NCBI RefSeq assembly: GCF_003073045.1
Contig: NC_037591.1
Span: 42,359,883-42,423,882 of the forward strand
Origin: Pomacea canaliculata
Lineage: Eukaryota > Mollusca > Gastropoda > Architaenioglossa > Ampullariidae
Direction of reading: 5' to 3'
DNA: 64,000 bases
The stretch's first letter is position 1, and each line of letters starts with the position of its first letter. The translations under genes were made by a program, and so were the position numbers. Shown piece after piece: positions 36,607 to 48,564 of the stretch. The notes below the pieces were generated by a model, which saw only the letters and a list, made by a program, of their open reading frames with translations, made no database searches and had not been told where the DNA came from.

Positions 36607-39600
36607 TTAATCAACCTCTTCAATTGTTGGACCACCACCGCTGCTTCCTCCATGAGCTGCTCCACCAGCACTTGCACTTCTGGGGTCGAAATTGGGCATT
36701 CCACCAGCACCACCAGCAGCCTGATACATCTTTGTAATTATAGGGTTGCAAACCTTTTCCAGTTCTTTTTGTTTGTCATCAAATTCTTCCTTCTCTGCAA
36801 GTTGGTTGGCATCCAGCCAGCGAATGACTTCATCGCACTTGTCCAAAATGGTCTTTTTGTCTTCTGCAGATATCTTGTCCTTAACCTTCTCATCCTCAAT
36901 GGTCGACTTCATGTGGAATGCATAAGACTCCAGTGAATTCTTTGATGAAATTCGATTCTTCTGCTTGTCATCATCTTCCTTGTACTTTTCAGCATCATTG
37001 ACCATTCTTTCGATTTCCTCCTTGCTCAAGCGACCTAAAAAGAATGAAATTAAATTACTGTCTCATGTCACCAGTAGACTTGGTTTTACATGAAGTAACA
37101 TGAAACAAACAATTCAAATATCAAAATCTGTGCAAAGCTTTAAAATTTGTAATGTAATGATCTTTTTAGTGTCAAGAAAATTACCTTTGTCATTTGTGAT
37201 AGTGATCTTATTTTCTTTGCCAGTACTCTTGTCTACTGCTGACACATTGAGAATGCCGTTTGCATCAATATCAAAGGTGACTTCAATTTGCGGCACACCA
37301 CGAGGTGCTGGTGGGATACCGGTGAGCTCAAACTTGCCCAGCAGGTTGTTGTCCTTGGTCATTGCACGCTCTCCTTCATACACCTGCACACCACAAAAAT
37401 CTTTTTCACAAAAAAGCATATTTGTAGAATTTATACTTGTATACTTTCATGCAATCATTTGCCCCCCCCCCCCCCCACCAAAAAAATAATGCCACAACTA
37501 GAACTCAAGGTGTGGGATATGGTCCCTGCATGCGTTTGTGGATCTAACTGAAGTTTTTTCCAACAAGCTACAAACCTGAATGAGCACACCAGGTTGGTTG
37601 TCTGAGTAGGTTGTGAAAGTCTGAGTCTGCTTTGTAGGGATGGTAGTGTTTCTCTTGATCAAAGCAGTCATAACACCACCAGCAGTCTCAATGCCAAGAG
37701 AAAGGGGGGCAACATCCAGCAAAAGAAGGTCCTGCACCTCCTCAGACTTGTCTCCATGCAAAATGGCAGCCTGGACCGCTGGAAATAATCATTAAAACAT
37801 TAAAAGCATATAAACCTTTTTGTGACAAAAACCTATTCATGGTGTCCCTACACTGTGCGCATCTTAAGGTGCAAAATATCTTCATGGCAACAGCTTTAAA
37901 AAAAAAAATTGTGACATCACAACACTTCTGCCCTGAGCTATTTAAAATCCATAATGCTGTGAATGCAAGCATGTACTTAAAGCAGTTGAAAACTTAATAT
38001 TTGCAAGAAACAACAGAATATTTTTTAAAGCTAGTGTCAGCTGAATTGGAAAATTCCTGTAAAATAAACTGCTCACTCACCAGCACCATAAGCAACAGCT
38101 TCATCAGGATTGATGCTTTTGCACAACTCCTTGCCATTAAAGAAATCCTGAAGCAGCTTCTGAATCTTGGGAATGCGAGTTGAACCACCCACCAACACAA
38201 TCTCATGGATGGAGGCCTTATCTAGCTTAGCATCCCGCATGGCTTTTTCAACTGGCTCTAGTGTACCACGGAACAAATCGGCATTCAACTCCTCAAATCT
38301 AGAAAGAAATAATATTCGATCATAAAACTTACCCAGCACACCTTTCAAAAGTTGAATTGAGTACCACCTCCCAAACCCCTACATACAGGACTTAGGTTTC
38401 CCAATATTTAGCATAGGATATGCATACAGCTGTTGTAAATTATATATATGCATTCTTTTATTTGGACGTATGGTTCTCACTTACCACCCATCATACTTAA
38501 GCGTATCGGTAGTGATAAGACTACCACAGCTTAAAAACAAAGCTTATAATGGGTAAACTTTACAGGATTACAACAAAGCATGTGACAACAACAGCTGCAA
38601 AATTTATATGTCTTATGTGTACAGGAGGGGGGAGGGGAAAGAGAGAGACAAATTCTTTACACTATTAAGCTTTTCTCAAAACAAAATGAAAAATCATACC
38701 TAGCTCTAGTAATGCTGGTGTAGAAATCAATGCCTTCGTATAAAGAATCTATTTCAATATTCGCTTGAGTGGATGATGACAGGGTTCTCTTTGCTCGCTC
38801 ACATGCAGTACGCAATCGTCGTACAGCACGTTTATTGTCAGATATATCCTTTTTGTGCTTTCGTTTGAACTCTTGCACAAAGTGGTTGACCATACGGTTG
38901 TCAAAATCTTCACCACCCAGATGTGTGTCTCCAGCTGTAGACTTTACTTCAAAGATGCCATCCTCAATTGTCAGGATGGAGACATCGAAAGTGCCACCAC
39001 CCAAATCGAAGATGAGAACATTGCGCTCACCGCTAGCCTGCAATAATGGTGTAGTAGTAATTTAGTACACTTTGTTAATATTTCCCACATAAAGGTGGGC
39101 TTCATGCACTTGAAAGAAAGTGGGCAGGAGCGAATGAGGTGCAAAAGAAGTATAACAATCAAGCATAACATACAACTACAAGCACTGTATATGCAGCACC
39201 ATGCTCCACTTGGGAAATTAGGCATAGCTACGAACGCAAACACAAATTCTGACATGTAGTGGATGAAAGTCCAGATCAGGATACATGTAGGGAAGATGAA
39301 GGCAGGACCAGGTCAGGGAAAAACTGGAAATTGGTCTTCTGCAAAGTCAGCCTCCTACAAATGATACATGGGCCACAGCAAAAAAAAGTACCCGAAACAA
39401 TATCTGAACCCCATATCCTCCAACCCTCTCAAAATAAGCAAAAGGCACCACTAGATCACCTACCAGAAAAAGAGAATGAGTAAAAGCCATCCAGCCTTCC
39501 TACGTTTTTTATATTCACTGAAAATGTGGAAAATTCACAAAGCGCAGTAATTGGATATGCTGATGATACCTTTTTATCAAGACCATATGCAATAGCTGCA

Positions 39601-40648
39601 GCAGTAGGTTCATTGATAATACGCAGGACATTCATGCCAGAAATTGTACCAGCATCCTTTGTTGCCTGGCGCTGAGAATCATTGAAGTAAGCAGGGACTG
39701 TGATGACAGCATCAGTAACTTTCTGTAACATACGGAACAAGCCTTTTCAATGCAATGATGTTATAATCAGAAGTTTAAATTTAATATGACTCAGACATCC
39801 AACATCAACAAAATCGAATTGGAAAGTTCATCCAAAGCACAAATTCTTTTTTAAACAATGACCTACCTTTCCCAAATATGCCTCTGCCGTTTCCTTCATT
39901 TTTACAAGAACCATTGATGAAATCTCCTCAGGAAAAAAAGTTTTTGACTCTCCTTTGTACTCGACTTTTATCTTGGGTTTGCCACCATCATTGGTTACAG
40001 TAAAAGGCCAGTGCTTCATGTCTGATTGGACTGCTGGGTCATCAAAGCGACGTCCTATCAAGCGTTTGGCATCTGGAAAATTGTAGAAATAATACCTGAA
40101 GAATCAAAGGTGTGGCCCAAATAACTGCAAATCAATCACTTTTCCAACTGCCTATTTATGGTTCGAAGTACCAATGTGACTCAGACATCCAAGGAAGGAC
40201 AAGAACCATCTTTGAAACAAAAGTTTCTCTGGTGGAAACCGCGAATGAATGGAGAATAAATCATCATAGTCACCATTACACATGCACAGTGTGGGCTTTT
40301 CATGCCAGCTATTTTTAAAGCGGCTGCTACTTGCAGCAAAGTACCCATTCACAGGAAGAAGCTAAAAATTACTTAGCTTCATACTTAAGTACATAGCAAA
40401 AAGCTGTTATTTATGCAAATTGGAGGACATATTCAATGCTTACCAAAAACGGTGTTTTCAGGATTCATGGCAACCTGGTTTTTGGCAGCATCACCAATGA
40501 GGCGTTCTGTGTCTGTGAACGCAACATATGAAGGTGTCGTGCGATTGCCTTGGTCATTTGCAATGATCTCCACCTTGCCATGTTGGAAAACTCCAACACA
40601 GGAGTATGTTGTACCCAAGTCAATTCCAACTGCAGGAGCCTTTGCCAT
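36607..40648 (-). CDS. HSC70: Heat shock cognate 70 kDa protein (HSC70/HSPA8-like), complete, U14 host gene
   Basis: Cytosolic/nuclear ATP-dependent chaperone. Eight coding exons on the minus strand: 40648-40444, 40072-39867, 39722-39570, 39037-38700, 38298-38081, 37778-37576, 37383-37185 and 37034-36607. All have GT-AG borders and matching phases, giving 649 residues. Signatures are IDLGTTYS (9-16), [12 protein letters not shown] (199-210), [13 protein letters not shown] (335-347) and the cytosolic C-terminus PTIEEVD. A Gly/Ser-rich tail precedes EEVD. The Met sits five bases after an acceptor (TTTTAG|TCAAG), so a non-coding first exon lies upstream (42123 and beyond). Introns plus this sequence type indicate a cognate HSC70 rather than an intronless inducible HSP70, yet heat-shock elements are present upstream. 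The intron after coding exon 1 and the 5' UTR intron carry U14 snoRNAs. No frame break. Confidence 0.97.
39788..39834 (-). ncRNA. Truncated U14-like snoRNA fragment
   Basis: In the HSC70 intron between coding exons 2 and 3, the minus strand reads TTGGATGTCTGAGTCA, identical to the 3' D-box end of the full U14 copies nearby. Upstream are GGATGAACTTTCC and AATTCG, which loosely match the C-box side. The central 18S-pairing block (GTTTCCACCAGAG) is missing. It looks like an internally deleted U14 copy rather than a working guide. Confidence 0.5.
40176..40273 (-). ncRNA. SNORD14: U14 box C/D snoRNA, copy A
   Basis: Lies in the HSC70 intron between coding exons 1 and 2, in host orientation. On the minus strand: terminal stem GTGAC/GTCAC, C box TGATGA (40266-40261), the 18S-pairing block TTCGCGGTTTCCACCAGAG, the block CCTTCCTTGGATGT, and D box CTGA (40184-40181). 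These blocks are those of U14, which acts in 18S rRNA processing and 2'-O-methylation in the nucleolus. Vertebrate U14 genes also sit in hsc70 introns. Confidence 0.93.
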
Positions 40649-40725
40649 CTTGACTAAAAGAAAAAGTATTTTTTTTAAATACCAACAATTTTACTTATGT
40701 TTCACAACTTCTAAAAAATATAATA

Positions 40726-40826
40726 AGTGACTCAGACATCCAAGGAAGGACAATGAACCATCTTTGAAACTAGAGTTTCTCTGGTGGAAACCGCGAATGA
40801 AGTTGGAACAAATTCATCATCGTCAC
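40726..40826 (-). ncRNA. SNORD14: U14 box C/D snoRNA, copy B
   Basis: Lies in the 5' UTR intron of HSC70, starting about 80 bp upstream of the acceptor-side exon. Minus strand: stem GTGAC/GTCAC, C box TGATGA (40819-40814), TTCGCGGTTTCCACCAGAG, CCTTCCTTGGATGT and D box CTGA (40735-40732). The distance to the 3' splice site is in the usual range for intron-processed box C/D snoRNAs. Confidence 0.93.
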
Positions 40827-41051
40827 GTTAAGTACACAGCTTGCCTTTGCGCAAGACATCTATTAGGTTCTACCTATATGAAAATGCCATGCAATTGGTG
40901 TTAATGTATTCATCTATGAGACCACAAACCACATAAAGACGTGAATAGATAATTTAAGTTTAAAATGCAAAATCTCTAGAACTTAGCTTTTCCCTACCCC
41001 TATCCTCCTTAACTGGTACACAATAAACTAGACTGAGCTTGCAAGTCAGTA

Positions 41052-41153
41052 GCATGATTCAGACATCCAAGGAAGGACAATGACCCATCTTCGAAACAAG
41101 AGCTTCTCTGGTGGAAACCGCGAATGAAATGGAAATATTCATCACCATCATAC
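41052..41153 (-). ncRNA. SNORD14: U14 box C/D snoRNA, copy C
   Basis: In the HSC70 5' UTR intron, minus strand. C box TGATGA (41144-41139), 18S-pairing block TTCGCGGTTTCCACCAGAG, CCTTCCTTGGATGT and D box CTGA (41062-41059), closed by a stem of about 7 bp (GTATGAT with AATCATGC). It is closest to copy D in both body and flanks. Confidence 0.92.
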
Positions 41154-41448
41154 TCACTGACAAAATCGCTGTCAAGTAATTATATTCTTGAATTGTCTGA
41201 TAAATCTTTATAACCCAACTATCCCACCTTATCACAATGCCTCGTGACCGTGTCAGTAGTGCGGTAATCGTAGGGGAAACGCGTATCACATATACGAACA
41301 TTCACGATATGATGAAGCGAATTAGTTACAAAATTTCACTTTAAATGTAAGCAGGAATACCACCAACCCCCTACCTCACAAAAGAACTAATGCAATAACA
41401 TTATTTGCTGGTTTACTCTAAACTAGGTTTAAGTTTGTTAAGTCAGTG

Positions 41449-41551
41449 GTACGATTCAGACATCCAAGGAAGGACAATGACCCATCTTCGAAACAAGAGC
41501 TTCTCTGGTGGAAACCGCGAATGAAATGGAAAAAAATCATCATAATCATAC
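41449..41551 (-). ncRNA. SNORD14: U14 box C/D snoRNA, copy D
   Basis: In the HSC70 5' UTR intron, minus strand. C box TGATGA (41542-41537), TTCGCGGTTTCCACCAGAG, CCTTCCTTGGATGT and D box CTGA (41459-41456), with an 8-bp terminal stem (GTATGATT with AATCGTAC, one G-U pair). Its flanks (AAGTCAGT on one side, ACTCACTGACAAA on the other) are shared with copy C. Confidence 0.92.
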
Positions 41552-42122
41552 TCACTGACAAATTACTCTATCCAAATTACTTAATTCATCTATGCCCTAC
41601 ATATTATTCACGACATGCTATGCCACGTGATGGACACGCCACCTACCATACACCACCACGTGGCGAAAGAGCCAACTGATCTTCAAGCGCTAACAAAGGT
41701 AAATTAAAAACAAAATAAAATTCAATATATAAAAATCTAATGCAATTATGAATGAACAATGTCCCAAATCTAGCAATCGCACAAAGAACATGTCGCACCA
41801 TGTTATCGCTTAATATTCTTAACCGGCTTCGAGAGCATTCCAACTGAACAATAGCTATATGAAAGGGAACAATGCGTAATCCTGGGAGCGTTTCAAGCTT
41901 GAATCAATTTTAAATATAATCCCATCTATGCATTACTTAACATTTTCTTGTATTACTAAAAGTGTCAAAAACTGTAAATGAAATTTTATTTCGCGATGAA
42001 CACTCGACCGAGTCTGATCCAAAATAATTAGAAAACCGAGAAACGTTAATAAAATTGAATACAGATGAAAAAGACGTTTAAAATCTCATTAGCATAGAGT
42101 TCCTGGTTATCTAAAATCTTAC

Positions 42123-42195
42123 CTGATCTTTTTTTTGTTACAAAATGCTACACCTCGACGGTTGCGACCTTACCCGCCTTTGAAGGACTAGTGTG
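42123..42195 (-). other. HSC70: Non-coding first exon of HSC70 (5' UTR)
   Basis: The minus strand reads AAAAGATCAG|GTAAGATT, a good donor at 42123/42122, which pairs with the acceptor at 40654 just before the start codon. The 5' limit is an estimate from a weak TATA-like CTTAAAC at about 42225-42217. The intron 42122-40654 carries three U14 genes. Confidence 0.55.
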
Positions 42196-42243
42196 TAGCA
42201 GACCGGTCGGTCGGGCGGTTTAAGAGGAAGTGGCGGCTCGATG

Positions 42244-42410
42244 AGAACTTTCTAGAATAAGGAAAAATAGACCAATAGTAAGACGAGGAGAATGAGCATT
42301 AGCCAATCAAATAGTTAGAATCTAACGTCACTTCCTTGGCAGCGACAGAGACGTTTCTCGAAAGAACCAACTAGAAAACGGATTACCGTATAGCGTTTCT
42401 CGAAACTTCG
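42244..42410 (-). promoter_or_regulatory. HSC70: HSC70 promoter with heat-shock elements and CCAAT boxes
   Basis: Three HSF-type sites: 42245-42257 is a perfect GAAnnTTCnnGAA, 42397-42409 is a perfect TTCnnGAAnnTTC, and 42355-42362 holds TTCnnGAA followed by a poor third unit. CCAAT lies at 42272-42276 and 42303-42307. All are upstream of the inferred HSC70 start on the minus strand. HSF1 binds such arrays, so some heat or stress induction is expected. Confidence 0.75.
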
Positions 42411-45207
42411 ACATTTTTCTCAGCACAGCAAAGCGTATTCATGGACATTGAAGCATTCAACAGCCACATATTTGTTTTCTACATTACAGTGGACAGTGCG
42501 GGCTCTTTTTTTGTTTTTCCTTCCGCAGGTTATTCAACGATTTCTGTTACGGTTCTTTTGTCGCCATTAAACAGAACACATATTTCACATGAGACGAATT
42601 TCAGTGCTCACAGCTATAGCAGAATATGGGCGTTCGCTTCTATGTAATAAAAGATGTTAATTAGAATCTTATGCTGTTCCGCGCGGTCATTTGTAGGTAT
42701 AAAATGATTCGCTCATGAATACACAAAAAGAGCACGTGGCGGATCCCAGAATATACCCACATATTACCTAAAAACACGCCATTCGCACTATAAATAAACC
42801 TGTTGAATAGAAAAAAGGGTTTAGCAGTTTTTAAAGCAGAGTAAGCATAAATGGGAATAGAACGTCGCCTCGTCCTGTTTGTATTTTTGAAGACTCGAAC
42901 AGGCCTGATATAAGTTAATATTTATTTGCATATCTTTGTACACCAGTCAAGCCAATGTTAAATCCTGCCGTTTTAAGTTCTCGATCAGTCCACAATATTA
43001 TTTGTGCGTTCATTTACGCACGTGCTTTTGTAAGACTTCAAAGATCTCTCGCACTTTAGACATTATATTTATCTCTATCACATGATTCATATCTGTGATG
43101 TAACAGTTATATATCTTGCCCAGCACCTACGTACTCTACTTCACCTACCTCTACTACACCTATACCTCTTGCTACACTTACAAGTTCACGGATAGGTACG
43201 CCTAACCTCTTTCCTTAACTCTTGAGTCACTTGATTCTGTCATTGAAGCTGCTCATGTTGTTGCCTAGAGCATGTATATATTCCTGTGTGTAGCAGTTTA
43301 TTTGTACCTATCGTTTTACCATTGGTGCAATAATTCATAGTAATATTTTGACAAGGTTGCTGACAGTAATTTTAATCAATGTTTCCACGAACTTATATAA
43401 CTTAATTACACATCCATGATGTTTCCATCCACTGAGTGGATAGATGAGTGCTGACATCAGCTGCATTTGTTGGGAGATGTCATAAAGGGTTATCATGGTG
43501 GGCTGGTTGAGACCTATATTTTTCCATATCTTTTTGTAGGTTGCAAGAAAAAAAACAACTGTATGTGATGATTACATATATTAAAAAAGTTTCAACACAT
43601 TCTGATAAGTCTTTTTGGGAAAATATTTCTTAAGGTTTTCATAGACGACAATCAATACCCTTAACTCCGTGTGTTTCTCAGTATGAGGTGGAAAGCAGCG
43701 ATTCTGTAAAGCTCAAAGCAGCATGAAGGCATAAATACACACATGGGTGATGACTAATCACAGACATGAACTGCCACAGTAATCACCTTTGGCGTCACAA
43801 ATGGCAAGACTGTTTCACAGTGATAAAGCATTGCAGAAGTTGCATGCTGTAGAACATTTTATTGCTTACTTTCCTGCGGGCGCATAATTTACTTTTTCTC
43901 ACACACATAACAAAAACTATAGTCTTGTGTTGCTGATGCATACGTAATCCAAGTATGCTGGTAAGGGAATGACTACAGCAAGCAGAAGAACCATGGAAAG
44001 CAGAATGGGTTCAAAAACAATGCTCTTCCCCCCCACCACCACCCAGAATGCTACCTCATTCTTAGTGAGAGATACAGTAGACATTTTTTTCATCTTGCTT
44101 AGTGACCCATATTCCTATTCTGTGTGTGCGCTACTGTAAGAAGAGCAATACATTCTCTGGGGTCTGCGGGCCTATCTTGCATAGACAGGTATGTGCCAAG
44201 ACAATGAAGACTGCATGGTTAGCAGCATACAGGTATCTGGAATCTGATTTTTTTTTTTTATATAAACTATGATTTTAAGAAATAAGGTCAAGGGAAACTG
44301 AGCCTTCCTGCAGCAACAAAGTAAAATGATCAACTAAGTCTTTTTTGTCTTGTTCTGGTTATTATTGAAATTTTAAAAAATCAAGGTACCGCGCAGTACA
44401 TTTAGCGCGAGGTCATCAGCTATTTAAGAATTTGAAACATACATTCTTCTTTTGTACACTGAAGTGTCTGTTGGTTCATTCGGCATGGTCTTGATCCTCC
44501 TTCTTCCTCATCTTTAAGATTCTGTGTGGTGCAAAAACTGTTATGTCAGCCAACTTCAGACCATCGCCTCCTTTAATAAAGTTGGCATAATATATCACCA
44601 CGACATCACGGTTGCCAACAACATTCTACGGCCTATACTTATCAGAGCACAATTCACAGCTAAAATTAGAAATGGCATGGCAATAACGTCACTGGAATGG
44701 TGAAATGTTTATTCTTTTTAGCGAAAACTATTTTTCTGAGGTTGACGAAATTGCAATTTCGCAAACAGAAAACGTAGTTCTGATACGCATACAGTGTCTA
44801 TATTTTAAACAGCCTATGCATAATTTATTGAAACGAACGTTCTATAACCCCTACCCTTACAGCGGAACAATATATCTTGCCTAACTGCATTGCTGTCATG
44901 GATTCCAATTTCATATACACCACATATCGTATACTCTGTCTCAATGTACATGGAAGCGGTCTCCACATGAACACACGCGTAAGCAACACAAGTAAACGGA
45001 GAACAATCTCGATCTCTGAAGTTCCAGACAGATATAAAAAGATACAATAAACAAAATTTAAAAATTATCGTTGTTTCTCTCGGTCTCACACAAAATCCCA
45101 GCAAAAACTTTCGCAGGTCCCCGCGATTTGGGTTATAACAGACACCCCAAACTAAATTTTCATATTTATCCAAACCTAACCACTCCTACAGGTTCACAGT
45201 CCAGTGG
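42411..45207. other. Intergenic sequence, no gene recognised
   Basis: AT-rich DNA between the HSC70 promoter and a DNA transposon. Short open frames only; none resembles a known protein. A minus-strand open frame at 44.8-45.2 kb has no domain and no splice support. No tRNA or snoRNA motif was noticed. Confidence 0.5.
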
Positions 45208-45246
45208 CGTGTTGCATAGCACGTAGCGAATCGAGCGAAGCTAGCC
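45208..45246 (+). repeat. Left terminal inverted repeat of the DNA transposon
   Basis: Reads CGTGTTGCATAGCACGTAGC and then GAATCGAGCGAAGCTAGCC. It pairs with 48565-48602 in inverted orientation with one 2-3 base difference. Confidence 0.85.
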
Positions 45247-46687
45247 TAGCGAATCTAGCGGTTAGCGAAAGCTAGCGGTCCCTGTGCAACGCAGTGTAGC
45301 CGGAAGCCAGAGTTTCAAGATGGCCGACTTAAGGCGAGGTTTGAGTGAAGTCTTTGTTTTGCAAGCTACACTCCGCCGTGCTGTAGCCAAGCCGTCGCAA
45401 ATAAATATCAAGCTTGCGGCCCACCTGTCCACTGAAAGTAAATCAGGACAATAATGAAAATTCCAATGCCCACATGATCGGTTTCGTCGAAGTCATCGTT
45501 CCAGGATACTCAACATGCCAGGTTCAAATCTCACTTCGAATGTTCCGGACGCCTTTGATGTAAGTTAAACGTAATAAAATAAAGTAAAATGTAATAAACT
45601 TAATGAAATATAAATATAAATGCAAAATCAATTTTAAGGAATGTGAACGTCCAAGATATATATATATGCATAAATGTATCCACTAAACATATCTATAATA
45701 ATGCTCACACACTTAAACTTTCATAGAGATCTTTTGTGAAATTTTTCAGGCTCTCCAGGCTTGGATTGAGCCTCATCTGCCACAGCAACGTGTTCACAAT
45801 AGAACAAACCTGCTTGCCATCTTGTGGTTACTGGCACCAAAATCACCCTCCAGAATATATTCACCTATATTTGCCATACCACGTCTATAGCAAAGCATCC
45901 ATCATCAGTGTCTGCTTTTCTCTTCCACCAACATTTATTATTTCATTATATAATTTGAATATTTTGCATAAATATATCTTGCATTTGTATCAACACCCAT
46001 AATTTCTTTCCCATGCAAATTGAGTTCTACATGTCTTTGTGTCACCATCATTAATAAGTTGTCCACCATGTGCATATATTATATGATATGTGCATTTATA
46101 TTTATGGTTGGTGCGATTTGCAGTTGTGCTTATATGTTGTCTACATACTGAAGTTGACACAGCAGCAAAGTATTGTCATACCACATATGGCTGTGTATTT
46201 TTTCATCACTGTGTACAGTTCTCTCCAGCAACCTTTATTATTTCCATTGCATAATTTGAATTTTTATACATATCTCTTGCATTTGCATCACCACTATGAT
46301 TTGTTTTATTCGTGTAAATTGAGGAGTGTGTGTGTGTTTAATTCCTGTCACCATCCTTAATAATTTGCTTTGTCACCAGATGCATGTCATGTTCTGTGCT
46401 TTTCAAATGAACTAGAGTGTCACTTTTGTGTTTAGCTTTGATGCAACACTTTTCCAGTTATAATTTCTCATTTGATTATCATGTAATGTGTTTATCATAT
46501 AATAAATTTTCATTTGATTTTACTAATTTCATGGTAGAAACAAGTGTGTTTCATTGTGTACATGATTATCAGGTAAATCAGGATTTTTTGGTTTTAACGG
46601 TCACAGTGAAAAAGAATAAAGACATTTGTAAGGGCGTGTAAGTTTTTTATTTAGTACTAAAATCAAGACAGTGACAATATTCTTTAT

Positions 46688-48459
46688 TCAGTAGGGTCGT
46701 ACTAATAACCGATACTGGGAGAGGTGAGGAGTCTCCTGAGACATTCCTTGCTGTTCTTGCTTCTTTGTAGGGGTGGCACATTGCTGGGTATTGGAGATCT
46801 CGGAGAGAGTGTTTACTGAAAAATAAATATTAATGAATTATGACCAATATATGGGCATGGAAAACCCAAATATGTCTAGCCTGTATGCCCATGGTAACTG
46901 CTCTTGCTGGAACAGTGCATGAATACAAAAAGTTCCTAACTGAGCTTTTTACATATCTACTCATCTCTTTGTGGCAGAACAGACTTTTGTCACTACCTCC
47001 CCAAATACCTGTAGGAAAAGAAGCATTAACAATACTTGAACTGTCAAATGTTTTACTAAATATGGCTATAAAAAATTATGCTTTACTTGCTTATTTATGT
47101 TATAAATGGTTCACTCACCTTTTACACTCCCCAGTGATGATGATGTCAGTGGTGGGATGAACAAAGGGTCTCCTTCCAAGATTTCAGCCATTCTGGAATA
47201 GAAATTCCATCGTGATCTTCCCTGGCCCGTTTTCTTGTTGAAATCTAATATAGCTTTGTACCTGTTGGGATACAAGTACCAAAACATGCTTACATATCAT
47301 TATGTCTCCAGACTAATTTCACACGGCTACCAAAAAAATCTCTACTAAAGCTTGGTTTGATACTGGTGGGGTCTTGTTTACAGGTTAAATGAATGAATTG
47401 TGGTAACAAATAAATAAGAACTTGCACAACCTTAAAAAACCTGCGATGTTTTGTTTCTCAGATCTATGGAAAAATGTTGCACTCTAAGACAGAAAGCCCA
47501 ATGATTTTGTAGGAACTCACCATATTTTTCATATTGCTCCATTTTTTTCTCAAGTGCTGCTGGAGCAAAGTGGCATCCTGAGGATGCCATTTCCGAAGCA
47601 ATCCTCTTCCATACCTCTATTTTCAAGTTGGAATTGCAAATTGCTCCTTATGTTCAGCATAAGTGTCCATGAGGAAAAGTACTGCCCCTTGGTCCATTGA
47701 TTTCCCACATTCGTTTCTGTTAAAATATGAAATCAATTAATCAGGAATAAAAACAGGAAAATAAAAACCAGAATAACATAGTGATATGTTTAGTAAATGC
47801 AACAGTATCAGATTCAAACTTAAAGCTTTGATTCTAAACATCAAAGAATAGGGTAGTTGTACTATTTTATTCTGTTGGAAGGATAGTTCAATAATGTGCA
47901 CAATATGTTCATAGCTGGGTTATTTGTGAAAATCATTAAAGCCTTCCATTATAACAGCTCTTCATGGCATTTATAACACTGAAAAATTACCTTTATCACC
48001 ACCTTCAGCCTTTTCATAACTTGAGATAATAAATTTTGGAACTAGAAAGCAGAAAACTAAACTTTAAACACACACACAAGAGGCCGGTACACGCGGAGAC
48101 TGCAGATTGGAGGATACTGTCGGGGCTACAAGTTGTTATAAAATTACTCTCGCTAAACATGTGAATATTTTGTCAACCTTGATAATAGGGTATTTTAAAT
48201 AGCAATCGTTAAAAGACACCACTTTGTACACGGCCTTAATCGTAAAGCTCGTACTCGGCAAACGCCAATCCGACTACACATTGTCTAAAATTGCTCCCGC
48301 TACACAAATAAATATGTTTCCACATAAATAATAGAGTATTTTTATTACTTATCATTAAAAGATACTTACCACTTTGTATCCGGTCCAATACTCCTTTTTA
48401 ACGGGAGCATCAAAGAAACTCTCATCTGCAAACTTGAAACCGACAACAAAGTCGGCCAT
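46688..48459 (-). CDS. Transposon-encoded Myb/SANT-like DNA-binding protein, degraded
   Basis: Spliced gene inside the transposon, minus strand. Recognisable exons: 48459-48370 (30 codons, MADFVVGFKFADESFF), a middle exon from 47716 to about 47515, then 47261-47119 and 46815-46688 (stop TGA). The middle exon has GAVLFLMDTYAEHKEQF and then, in another frame, KIEVWKRIASEMASSG, the usual helix layout of Myb/SANT-like (MSANTD) domains. The next exon has YKAILDFNKKTGQGRSRW and MAEILEGDP, also typical of that family. The frame changes at least twice in the middle exon and does not match across its 3' junction, so the gene is probably dead. In Harbinger elements the partner Myb-like protein helps bring transposase to the ends. 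Confidence 0.6.
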
Positions 48460-48564
48460 TTTGAATAGCAAGCGTAGGACCTCCAAAGGCCGCTAGCTTT
48501 GCTACGCTAGGGGTCTAGGTTCGCTAGCTTGTAGGGGCGCGCTCTTTACACTTCCGGCTAGATT

